Assembly: GCA_035499215.1 (NCBI GenBank)
Contig: DATJZH010000322.1
Coordinates: 1-9,936, forward strand
From: DATJZH01 sp035499215
GTDB lineage: Bacteria > Actinomycetota > Actinomycetes > Streptosporangiales > Streptosporangiaceae
DNA length: 9,936 nt
Direction of reading: 5' to 3'
The position numbers and the translations under genes are program-made. Shown piece after piece: positions 1-6,055 of the stretch. How positions within the stretch are numbered: position 1 is the first letter of the stretch; the number at the start of each line of letters is the position of its first letter. The notes beneath the pieces are model-generated. The model worked only from the letters and a program-made list of their open reading frames with translations, searched no databases and had not been told where the DNA came from.

Positions 1-170
1 TGTTTCAGCATCGGCGGCAGCGCTCCGGATCGCGCCAGATTGTAGGACAGCTCGGCCCGGCTGTCGGTGGTGTTGACCGACTGGCCGCCAGGACCCGGTG
101 ACCGCGAAAACCGCCACGACAGCTCCTCTGCCGGGATAGTCATCCCGGCCACCATGACGTCGATGCTCAT
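1..170 (-). CDS. arfB: ArfB-like peptidyl-tRNA hydrolase / release factor-like protein (partial, N-terminus)
   Basis: The reverse strand from 170 to the window edge encodes 56 residues beginning MSIDVMVAGMTIPAEEL. They contain the class I release-factor signature: an SRSPGPGGQSVNTTDSR stretch with GGQ at residues 28-30. In this family the GGQ loop enters the peptidyl-transferase centre and hydrolyses the peptidyl-tRNA ester. The short N-terminus directly before the GGQ domain, with no codon-recognition domain, fits the stand-alone ribosome-rescue factor ArfB (YaeJ) rather than RF1 or RF2. The start ATG at 170 follows a GGGCGG purine-rich stretch; an in-frame ATG at residue 6 is an alternative. 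The rest of the gene, including the basic C-terminal tail that enters the mRNA channel in ArfB, lies left of the window. A truncated RF-like protein of another subgroup is possible, but the GGQ assignment is secure. Confidence 0.87.
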   Translation of the reverse strand, partial: MSIDVMVAGMTIPAEELSWRFSRSPGPGGQSVNTTDSRAELSYNLARSGALPPMLK

Positions 171-464
171 CCGCCCTGCCTACCACGAGCGGCGTCAGCC
201 GAACGGACCCGGCCGCCAGCCATCGCATCCCCGGCGCGGACAGATGCCACTGCGGGCAGCTAGCGCGACTGTTCGCTGCTGCTGCCTCGCCGATCACAAG
301 CGCCGCGGGCAACCAGACGCCCGCTGATCCGGCGGCCGTGAGCGCAAGCCGCCGCCCTGCGGCGCGAGGGCCCGATTTGGCGCGGACTGCGGGTCATTGG
401 CATCTGCCTCGCCATAGCGGCCCGCCAGCAGGCGCCGCCGGCGCCATGGCCAACGGGAGCACGC
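171..464. other. Intergenic region between divergent arfB and secreted-protein gene
   Basis: About 290 bp separate the divergent arfB-like gene and the secreted-protein gene. No open frame here has a convincing ribosome binding site or recognisable product. A small perfect inverted repeat, GGCGCC-GCC-GGCGCC, sits at 431-445, about 20 bp before the secreted-protein start, and could form a short hairpin in its leader. I see no clear -35/-10 pair for either gene. Confidence 0.5.
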
Positions 465-866
465 ATGAAGGATTTCCACGCCCGAGCGCTGTTAGCAGTT
501 CTCGTCCCGACAGCAGCCCTCATTCCGGCGGCACCCGCAGCACTGGCTGCGCAGCACCAGCCGACAGCGTCGGCCGCGCTCGCGACCAGACTGACATGCC
601 TTGCATCGATGACCAGCAGCCACCCGCGCGATTACACTGACACCGGCGTGCGGGTCCGAACGGTCGCCGCTGCACGAGTGAAGACGATCGCGCACTACCG
701 AACCGCCAACCACCAGAAGAGGGGCACGGCTAACGCGCACGGCCGGGTGACGATCTGGTATTACATCAGCGGCGCCACGCCCGGCTACAAGGTGAAGGTC
801 AGCGTCTACGTGTCGAAGGGCAAGAGCACGGGCAGCTGCTCGGCCTCGTTCACCCCGCACTCCTAA
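465..866 (+). CDS. Small secreted protein (signal peptide, single disulphide-type domain)
   Basis: This encodes 133 residues. Residues 1-7 are a basic N-region (MKDFHAR), residues 8-28 are hydrophobic, and an ALA|AQ signal-peptidase I site is likely after about residue 28, so the product is probably exported by Sec. The mature part of about 105 residues is rich in Thr, Ser and basic residues. It carries two cysteines (C45 and C125) near its ends that could form one disulphide, and a beta-strand-like centre (RVTIWYYISGATPGYKVKV). It resembles, from memory, a family of small secreted actinobacterial proteins of unknown function ending in a C-SxSFTP type motif. The ATG at 465 follows GGGAG (455-459) at normal spacing. 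It stands alone on its strand and converges on the gene at 915-1526. The function is unknown. Confidence 0.75.
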   Translation: MKDFHARALLAVLVPTAALIPAAPAALAAQHQPTASAALATRLTCLASMTSSHPRDYTDTGVRVRTVAAARVKTIAHYRTANHQKRGTANAHGRVTIWYYISGATPGYKVKVSVYVSKGKSTGSCSASFTPHS

Positions 867-914
867 GTAACTCAGCTGACCTCGTGGAGGTAACTGCGGA
901 CGAGGCACAACATG

Positions 915-1526
915 TCATCGAGCGGCTTCGCGGCCGCTGGGCGCTTTGAGCAAAGCCGGCTGAAGATTCGGAACTGGGGATCGCGCAAGAGGGGCGGCGG
1001 CCAGCAGAGCCCGGCCAGTCTGGATGGCCGCGCTCTGCTGGCCGCCGCCACTCCTGGCCACCGCGAAGTGCCCGGGAAAGGCGCCGACCACGTCGCCGCC
1101 CAAGGCGAATCTGCCGTTTCCCGGCCAGGCGCTGACTCGCCGCTCGCCATGACCGGGGCCGCGAGGGCTGGTCGACGGGCGGGCATTTGCCGGATGAACG
1201 CTCGAAGTCAGTGACGTCGGTCCCGGGCCGGTAACCGCGAGCGCGGCCGAAGCCCCGCCGAGGAGCGCCACGACGGCGACACCGGCGAGAATGACTGGCC
1301 GGCGGGACCGCGGCCGGAGTCCGGGCAGGCGGGCGAACCAGCCAGGGGCGGCCCGGCAGATCGGGCCGGCCCCATCGCCGGCGCGGGCCGCGCCGATCAG
1401 GTTGTCCCGTGACCCCGCCGGAACTGGCCCGTACCGGGCGCTTCCCGCGCCGACCGGAAGCATCTGGTTGCCGTCTGCTGGAATGCCCATCCAGTGCTCT
1501 TGGCTGCCTGGCAGTTCTGCCGACAT
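915..1526 (-). CDS. Single-pass membrane-anchored protein, C-terminal domain apparently lost
   Basis: This encodes 203 residues. The ATG at 1526 is chosen because GAAAGGAG, one of the strongest Shine-Dalgarno matches in the window, lies about 8 nt upstream; the frame is open further upstream but without such a site. Residues 1-75 are polar and probably cytoplasmic. Residues 77-98 form a clear transmembrane helix (VILAGVAVVALLGGASAALA). A Ser/Pro/Gly linker follows, then about residues 143-171 (GGDVVGAFPGHFAVARSGGG and on to QTG). That stretch resembles, from memory, actinobacterial anchored proteins in which a GGGYQTVDxQxGxV motif leads into a small beta-domain. Here the motif reads GGGQQSAAIQTGR and then passes into a hairpin-derived Ala/Leu run and an Arg/Pro tail with no domain character. 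I infer a degraded or truncated gene that may still be expressed. Confidence 0.55.
   Translation of the reverse strand: MSAELPGSQEHWMGIPADGNQMLPVGAGSARYGPVPAGSRDNLIGAARAGDGAGPICRAAPGWFARLPGLRPRSRRPVILAGVAVVALLGGASAALAVTGPGPTSLTSSVHPANARPSTSPRGPGHGERRVSAWPGNGRFALGGDVVGAFPGHFAVARSGGGQQSAAIQTGRALLAAAPLARSPVPNLQPALLKAPSGREAAR
993..1049. repeat. Long near-perfect inverted repeat (hairpin), possible bidirectional terminator
   Basis: Positions 993-1017 pair with 1025-1049: 24 of 25 positions are complementary, with the single mismatch at 1011/1031, around a 7-nt loop. The outer 18 bp (993-1010 with 1032-1049) are perfect. It lies inside the 3' part of the minus-strand gene (residues 160-178) and 127 bp past the stop of the plus-strand secreted-protein gene. 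It could therefore act as a terminator for either strand. No U-tract follows on either side, which is common in high-GC actinobacteria. Confidence 0.8.
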
Positions 1527-1569
1527 CGGAGCGGACTCCTTTCGGGCGCCCTGACCCTCGGCTCCCACC

Positions 1570-1634
1570 GTCAGGATCCACTGCTGATACTGAGTACATT
1601 CTGTCAGGATCGACGGCTGAACTGAGTACTTTCT
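1570..1634. repeat. Two-copy tandem direct repeat (33 + 32 bp) upstream of the 1526 start
   Basis: Units 1570-1602 and 1603-1634 abut exactly. Both begin GTCAGGATC and both end ACTGAGTAC(A/T)TTCT; the middle differs by substitutions and a 1-bp indel. On the minus strand each unit carries GTACTCAG. The pair lies 44-108 bp upstream of the minus-strand start codon at 1526, which suits a promoter or paired operator. The regulator is unknown. Confidence 0.6.
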
Positions 1635-1674
1635 TAACACAAGCGCAGCGCTGGCAGATCCTTGAAAGGGGCAG

Positions 1675-1687
1675 CCCCGTCTCGGGG
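1675..1687 (-). terminator. Possible weak terminator downstream of the 1713-3002 gene
   Basis: CCCCG-TCT-CGGGG is a perfect 5-bp stem with a 3-nt loop, starting about 25 bp beyond the minus-strand stop at 1713. No U-run follows, so this is only a candidate. Confidence 0.25.
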
Positions 1688-1712
1688 ACCCGGGGTCTTC
1701 GTCCGGCGTCGG

Positions 1713-3002
1713 TCAGATGACGGTGTCGTTTCTGACAGCCTGACCTGGCAGTTCCCCCGCGGTCCAGCTGGCGATATCGGCGGATCTGGAGGAAGGCCCT
1801 GGCCGCTCGCCGGCGTCTGCCGGGCCCTCGGGCACTCGCGGCGTGCCAGCCGCCGGAGCGGCCGCACGGTGGTCGGGCTGGCTTCCCGCCCGCTTGGGCC
1901 GCGCCAGCCGCGGCAGGGAATGGCCGCGAGTCAGCCGACGGTGCCTCGCATTGTCAGCAGGCGCCGACGGATCCCGGTCAGGCTCGTCCAGGAGCGGGTC
2001 GGACTCGGGCCCTTCATCAAGGTACGCGGCCAGCTGCGGCCCGGGCCCGAACGCCGGGACCGCAGGGCCTTCAGGCTGATGCCCTGCCCAGTCGGCCTCG
2101 CTGTCTGACCGGCTGGAATCGGCCGGGACACGTCCGTCCTCCTGGCCAGGCACCGCGTCCGGCATGGCGACAGCGTCGTGCGGAGCAGCATGTTCAGGCG
2201 GGGCGGCGGACTCGGGAGATGCGGCAGGCTCAGGCGAAAAGGCCGGCTCCGCTGTCTCGGCGCTGGCTGGAGCTCCGGCGCCGGCCCCTGGCGCATCGGC
2301 GGCGGCAGCGCCTTGCGCGCCTGCCCGGCTTAGCTCGCTGTCAGCTGCCGTGCCGTGCGCTCCCGGTACCGTCCCGGCCGCGTCTTCCCCGGCCGCGCGT
2401 CCAGCTGGCCTGGAGGCGGCCGGCTGGCGTGCCGCTGCCGCCCGGCGAGCAGCCGCCACCTCACGGAAGACGGGAGAATCCTGCAGCGCGGCCGCATCAG
2501 CGAACGCGCCAGCCGCTGAGGCTGCCGGTGCCGCGGGCGCGCCGAGCGCTGACCGGCCAGGCCGGGGCGCGCCGTCAAGGGAGACCAGCGGATCTAACGC
2601 GCTGGGTCGGCGGGTTCCGCTGGCTGGCTCCTGCCGGGCCGGCAGCTCATCGTCAGTCGCTGCCGCCTGAGCGGGAACCTGGACGAGCCCGGCGTCCGCC
2701 CGGTCCTGGCCGGGCGGCTGGGCGGGCTGGCGGACGCCGGGAAGCCCGGAGACGCTGGCCTGGCTTCGGCCCGTGCAGTCGTGGCCGTCAAGGATTGCCG
2801 TGAGCTGCTCGGCTTCCTCGGCATCCACGCCGAACACCACGCGCGGCTGGCCCCACGGCTCCTCGAGCGAGTAGCCGACATAGCTCGAGACCGGCGGCAG
2901 CGGGTCTGCCTCCAGGCCATGCATGGTGCGCCAGCGGTGCCATGCCCGCTCGAGCGCCGTGGCCGCCCGCTGCGCACGCAGGACGAGATCTGGATCACGC
3001 AT
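1713..3002 (-). CDS. Conserved actinobacterial hypothetical protein with long disordered Ala/Pro-rich tail
   Basis: This encodes 429 residues. The ATG at 3002 follows GGGGAGGAGC at good spacing. Residues 1-75 are compact and non-repetitive (helical ALERAWHRWRTMHGL, then PPVSSYVGYSLEEPWGQPRV). They match what I remember as a conserved protein encoded beside bldC in actinomycetes. From about residue 80 to 410 the chain is dominated by Ala, Pro, Gly, Glu and Asp with scattered Arg, including clustered PEPAASPESAAPPEHAAP-like units, and is presumably disordered. A short conserved-looking end (ADIASWTAGELPGQA) closes the protein. There is no signal peptide or membrane segment, so it is likely cytoplasmic. 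It lies about 540 bp downstream of bldC on the same strand and may have its own promoter. The function is unknown; the N-terminal module may bind a partner. Confidence 0.8.
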   Translation of the reverse strand: MRDPDLVLRAQRAATALERAWHRWRTMHGLEADPLPPVSSYVGYSLEEPWGQPRVVFGVDAEEAEQLTAILDGHDCTGRSQASVSGLPGVRQPAQPPGQDRADAGLVQVPAQAAATDDELPARQEPASGTRRPSALDPLVSLDGAPRPGRSALGAPAAPAASAAGAFADAAALQDSPVFREVAAARRAAAARQPAASRPAGRAAGEDAAGTVPGAHGTAADSELSRAGAQGAAAADAPGAGAGAPASAETAEPAFSPEPAASPESAAPPEHAAPHDAVAMPDAVPGQEDGRVPADSSRSDSEADWAGHQPEGPAVPAFGPGPQLAAYLDEGPESDPLLDEPDRDPSAPADNARHRRLTRGHSLPRLARPKRAGSQPDHRAAAPAAGTPRVPEGPADAGERPGPSSRSADIASWTAGELPGQAVRNDTVI

Positions 3003-3544
3003 AGTACGCTCCTCCCCTCAACGCGACTGCCCGCTTCCGCCAGTTGGCGGTCCCCCGGGGCGCGGCGTACGTCACCGACGACTGCACAGTCGCATGCGGA
3101 GCGCGGTGATACCCGAACGCCGTTTCTGCCACCTGCTCGTCCAGCAGTGGCAGCATTGGCGATAAGTATGTCCGACCCCCCGCCTCAGCAGGGGCGATTA
3201 CTCAAAGTCGCGGTAACATTACGGAGAGTTATCAACGCGCCCCGGGCGGCCCGGCCAGAGCTGCGGCTGCTGTGCTGCGCGGCGTCGCCGCGCGGCGGAA
3301 TCTCATCACGGCCCCCGGAGCGAAGCTCTCCGCTCCCCAGGAGGCCGGATCGACCCCGGCTGGGCCCCGGCAAGCGACGCCGTCACGATGTCCCGCGCGC
3401 AGACGCTTCGGCATGTGCCCCTCTTTACCGAGCACCGGCCGCCGGGGTCGACCCCCCCTGTGATCCTGCAATCTGGCCGCTGCGGGCACGCAGCATTGCG
3501 CGCCGGTAACCCTGACGCTGATCACGCCAGGCAGCAGCCATGCC
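3003..3544. other. Non-coding gap between bldC and the 1713-3002 gene
   Basis: About 540 bp on which I find no gene with a credible start and family resemblance. It contains a perfect 8-bp-arm inverted repeat with a single central base (3277-3293, GCGCGGCG-T-CGCCGCGC). It also has a GGAGCG/CGCTCC stem just to the right, near 3318-3337. A relatively AT-rich patch around 3195-3235, including GGTAACATTACGG, could hold the promoter of the 3002 gene. I could not match a convincing -35/-10 pair. Confidence 0.45.
3511..3531 (-). terminator. Candidate terminator hairpin downstream of bldC
   Basis: On the minus strand CCTGGCG and CGTCAGG form a 7-bp stem with one G-U wobble and a 7-nt TGATCAG loop. 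It begins about 13 nt beyond the bldC stop codon. No U-tract follows. The position is right for a terminator, but the structure is modest. Confidence 0.3.
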
Positions 3545-3748
3545 TCACTCCGAACGCTGCTGCGGGATGCCCGCCAGCAGGGCGCGAACCTCTGTCTCCC
3601 GATACCGGCGATGACCGCCCAGGGTACGAATGGACGTCAGCTTTCCGGCCTTCGCCCACCTCGTGACCGTCTTGGGGTCAACCCGGAACATTGTTGCCAC
3701 CTCTGCCGGTGTCAGCAGCGGCTCCGCCTCTGGTGTACGTGCAGACAT
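3545..3748 (-). CDS. bldC: Developmental transcriptional regulator BldC (MerR-type HTH)
   Basis: This encodes 67 residues, nearly identical to the 68-residue BldC of Streptomyces as I remember it. A short N-tail is followed by LLTPAEVATMFRVDPKTVTR (residues 11-30), the winged helix-turn-helix recognition unit. Then comes the RTLGGHRRYRETEVRALLAG wing and helix, ending IPQQRSE. It is a stand-alone MerR-like DNA-binding domain with no effector or dimerisation part. BldC is known to bind DNA as head-to-tail oligomers on AT-rich direct repeats and to control the timing of development. The ATG at 3748 is chosen because it gives the family N-terminus (MSARTPEAEP) and follows AGGAGGAGAGG. The frame stays open 86 codons further upstream, to 4006, but that part resembles nothing. 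Transcription is divergent from the dehydrogenase gene. Confidence 0.95.
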   Translation of the reverse strand: MSARTPEAEPLLTPAEVATMFRVDPKTVTRWAKAGKLTSIRTLGGHRRYRETEVRALLAGIPQQRSE

Positions 3749-3835
3749 GTGTACGGCCTCTCCTCCTGGACCGGGACTGCGATCCTGCGTTTTTTGCTTA
3801 TTCCTGGCTCCATTGGGGAGCCTGCCGTGGATGTC

Positions 3836-3861
3836 CCATATAGCCTGCTGAGGCCATATTG
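3836..3861 (-). promoter_or_regulatory. Candidate operator: imperfect 11-bp dyad upstream of bldC
   Basis: The arms CCATATAGCCT (3836-3846) and AGGCCATATTG (3851-3861) match as an inverted repeat at 9 of 11 positions around a 4-bp spacer. The dyad is centred about 100 bp upstream of the bldC start and is AT-rich for this window. On the minus strand a possible TTGTCA element lies just upstream, with TATGGC after a 16-bp spacer, so the dyad may overlap a promoter. The binding protein is unknown. Confidence 0.35.
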
Positions 3862-3951
3862 CCATCACGAGCGGTGACAAGTCGACCACCCGGAGCAAAA
3901 CTTTGCTGACGAGCCGCGCCGTTGTCCGGAGATCTTTGTCACGCTGCGTGA

Positions 3952-3957
3952 TTCTAG
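3952..3957 (-). promoter_or_regulatory. bldC: Possible -10 element for bldC
   Basis: TAGAAT on the minus strand is close to the actinobacterial -10 consensus TANNNT and lies about 200 bp upstream of the bldC start. I see no good -35 at 17-18 bp spacing, so support is weak. Confidence 0.2.
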
Positions 3958-4581
3958 CGACACGCACCGTCGCAACGGGCAGATTCGGAAAAGTCATCCC
4001 CGCCACCCCTCAGCTAGGGAAGCCCACTGGCCTTGATGTCCTGCTATCTGGCACGTAATCGCTGGTAGATGGCCACGGCCAGGTCAACTGCCTGCTTACC
4101 GGGCGCTGGCTCAGGCGGGCCCCTCCGCCACCGTCAGTCCGTGTACAGCGCGTAGTCACCGGCGAGTCGCCATGGCCCTCCCTCCGGTCCCGCTTTGGCG
4201 GCATCGCTTCGGCGAGTTCATTTCCGGGGCGGAGGCAAGCGCGCCATAAGCAGCGGCACCTGCGGTCCGGGACCGGGCCGGCACCCGCCCCGACCACAGC
4301 GCTGGATGCCGCCTGGTCAGATACCGGCCGATCCGGCTGCGGAGCGCGCATGCGAGTGACCACTCCCCCTGGGTGGGCAGGACGACAGCGGTAATTCCCT
4401 CGAGGTTCCCCGCATGCCCGACTCTGCGCATGGCTTCCCGGCACGACCCGTCCCTTGCACGCCGCAAGGACGGCCCGAGGGGCCGCGCGGACTCGGCGAC
4501 CGCCGAAACCGGACCATCTGCGCGCAGACGGGCAGCACAGGGCAGCATGACCAATCGTGACATACCGTTGCGCTCAGCAGA

Positions 4582-4616
4582 AGACCGGTACGTAAGGAGA
4601 TATCCTCGGCCGGTCT
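4582..4616. promoter_or_regulatory. Nested inverted repeats upstream of the dehydrogenase gene
   Basis: AGACCGG (4582-4588) and CCGGTCT (4610-4616) are perfect 7-bp arms 21 bp apart. Inside them AGGA (4595-4598) and TCCT (4603-4606) flank GATA. The element ends about 84 bp before the GTG start. It could be a repressor site or a leader hairpin. Its function is inferred from position only. Confidence 0.35.
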
Positions 4617-4699
4617 CCTACAGCTCGCCGTCGGCATTACTCTGGTCGCTGATCCCAACGTCAGCGAGGATACGGGCCACGATGCCGGGAGTCACCGCA

Positions 4700-5839
4700 G
4701 TGACGAATGTGTTCGGGAGCGCCGGCCGGGCAGGCGCCACTGACGACGCCGGCGCAGCCCGCCTTCAGGGCGCCAGCGCGAACGGGCAGGCAGGGCACGA
4801 GCAGGTGGTGTTCTGCCAGGACCCGCCAACTGGCCTCCATGCGATCATCGCCATCTACTCCACCGCGCTCGGGCCCGCGCTCGGCGGAACGCGGTTCTAC
4901 CCCTACCCGAGCGAGGGCGCCGCGCTGGCCGACGTGCTGAACCTGTCCCGGGCGATGACCTACAAGAACGCGCTGGCCGGACTCGATCACGGCGGCGGCA
5001 AGGCGGTCATCATCGGTGATCCCGCCCGGCTCAAGTCGGAGGCGCTGCTGCGCGCCTATGGCCGGTTCGTCCAGTCGCTGGGCGGCCGTTACGTCACCGC
5101 CTGCGACATCGGCACCTGTAGCGAAGACATGGACATCGTGGGCCGGGAGTGCATCCACGTGACGGGCCGGACCGGGCCGAACGGCGGCGCAGGCGACTCC
5201 TCGGTCCTCACCGCCTTCGGCGTCTTCCAGGGGATGCGTGCCGCGGCCGAGCACACCTGGGGAAGCACCAGCCTGGACGGACGGACGGTCGGCGTCGAGG
5301 GAGTCGGCAAGGTGGGCCGCCGGCTGGTTGATCACCTGATCTCAGACGGCGCGCGGGTAGTGATCCACGACGTGAGCGCCGCCGCGATCGACCGGGTGCG
5401 TGCCCGGCACCCGGCGGTCACCGTGGCCGCAGACCGGGCCAGCCTGGTCGGCGGCCAGCTGGACGTCTACTCGCCATGTGCCCTGGGCGGAGCTGTCGAC
5501 GATGACACGGCCATGGCGCTGCGTGCCAGGATCATCTGCGGCGGCGCCAACAACCAGCTGGCGCAGCCGGGCGTGGAAAAACTGCTGGCCGATCACGGCA
5601 TCGTCTACGCGCCCGACTACCTGGTGAACTCCGGCGGGGTGATCCAGGTGGCGGACGAGCTGGCTGGCTTCAACTTCGAGCGGGCGAAGGCACGGGCGGA
5701 AGATATCTTCGGCACAACGAAGAAGATCCTGGCGATCGCCCACGAAGAAGGCGTGCCGCCCGCGGTGGCTGCCGATCGCCTGGCGGAGCGCAGGATCTCC
5801 GAGGTGGGGCGGCTGCGGGGCATCTGGCTGGCGCGCTGA
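4700..5839 (+). CDS. Leu/Val/Phe-type amino acid dehydrogenase (NAD-dependent)
   Basis: This encodes 379 residues from the GTG at 4700. The family catalyses NAD+-dependent oxidative deamination of branched-chain (or Phe/Glu) amino acids to 2-oxo acids. The substrate domain shows STALGPALGGTRFYPY (54-69), MTYKNALAGLDHGGGKAV (86-103, lysines K89 and K101) and YVTACDIGT (131-139, D136), the conserved active-site positions. The Rossmann domain has GVEGVGKVG (198-206) with an acidic D224 at the end of the next strand, suiting NAD. A C-terminal LVNSGGVIQVADELAGFNFE stretch is also typical. The actinomycete homologue is valine dehydrogenase (vdh), but sequence alone does not fix the substrate. GTG 4700 gives VTNVFG, like the MTDVFG start I recall in relatives, and has GGGAG 8 nt upstream; ATG 4682 is the alternative. 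Residues 7-31 form an extra Ala/Gly-rich linker before HEQVVFCQD. Confidence 0.92.
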   Translation: MTNVFGSAGRAGATDDAGAARLQGASANGQAGHEQVVFCQDPPTGLHAIIAIYSTALGPALGGTRFYPYPSEGAALADVLNLSRAMTYKNALAGLDHGGGKAVIIGDPARLKSEALLRAYGRFVQSLGGRYVTACDIGTCSEDMDIVGRECIHVTGRTGPNGGAGDSSVLTAFGVFQGMRAAAEHTWGSTSLDGRTVGVEGVGKVGRRLVDHLISDGARVVIHDVSAAAIDRVRARHPAVTVAADRASLVGGQLDVYSPCALGGAVDDDTAMALRARIICGGANNQLAQPGVEKLLADHGIVYAPDYLVNSGGVIQVADELAGFNFERAKARAEDIFGTTKKILAIAHEEGVPPAVAADRLAERRISEVGRLRGIWLAR

Positions 5840-6055
5840 TGCCCGCTCCTGCCGGCGGCCGGAGGCACCAGTCGCGCAAAACAGGTACGGTTATGTCTGT
5901 ACGGACGAACGGACGCGCTGCGCTTCCTCGGAGGACAGACGGCGGATAGTTCAGCTGTGCGAGAAAGCCGCAAGCATCGGTGCAGATGAGCAAGCAGTCA
6001 GGGCACTGACCAGGAGTCCGGACCGGGCTCCCGTACGTTCGAGGGGGTCGAGCCA

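Larger units (their letters stand above)
3749..4699. other. Long divergent regulatory region between bldC and the dehydrogenase gene
   Basis: About 950 bp. Several open frames cross it on both strands, but none has family resemblance plus a ribosome binding site. It holds an imperfect dyad near bldC (3836-3861), a possible bldC -10 element (TAGAAT on the minus strand, 3952-3957) and nested inverted repeats ahead of the dehydrogenase (4582-4616). I see nothing recognisable between about 4010 and 4560. Confidence 0.5.

Noticed and set aside
492..908. Minus-strand frame of 138 codons opposite the secreted protein
   Set aside because: Arg/Cys-rich shadow. The plus strand has a clear signal peptide and ribosome binding site.
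850..1599. Alternative minus-strand frame of 249 codons over the membrane-anchor gene
   Set aside because: Arg-rich with no membrane segment. The frame starting at 1526 has the strong Shine-Dalgarno and the transmembrane helix.
2164..2803. Plus-strand Ala/Arg-rich open frames opposite the 1713-3002 gene
   Set aside because: They mirror its low-complexity tail. The minus-strand frame has the ribosome binding site and the family N-terminus.
4010..4563. Overlapping minus-strand frames in the bldC-dehydrogenase gap
   Set aside because: They have no ribosome binding site or recognisable motif, and their Arg/Pro-rich composition is typical of chance frames in GC-rich DNA.
4373..4699. N-terminal extension of the dehydrogenase frame
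   Set aside because: It is open in frame, but its sequence is unlike the family, and the GTG at 4700 has the better ribosome binding site and homologous N-terminus.
4661..5335. Minus-strand open frame of 224 codons opposite the dehydrogenase
   Set aside because: It overlaps the conserved catalytic region of the dehydrogenase; the composition is shadow-like.
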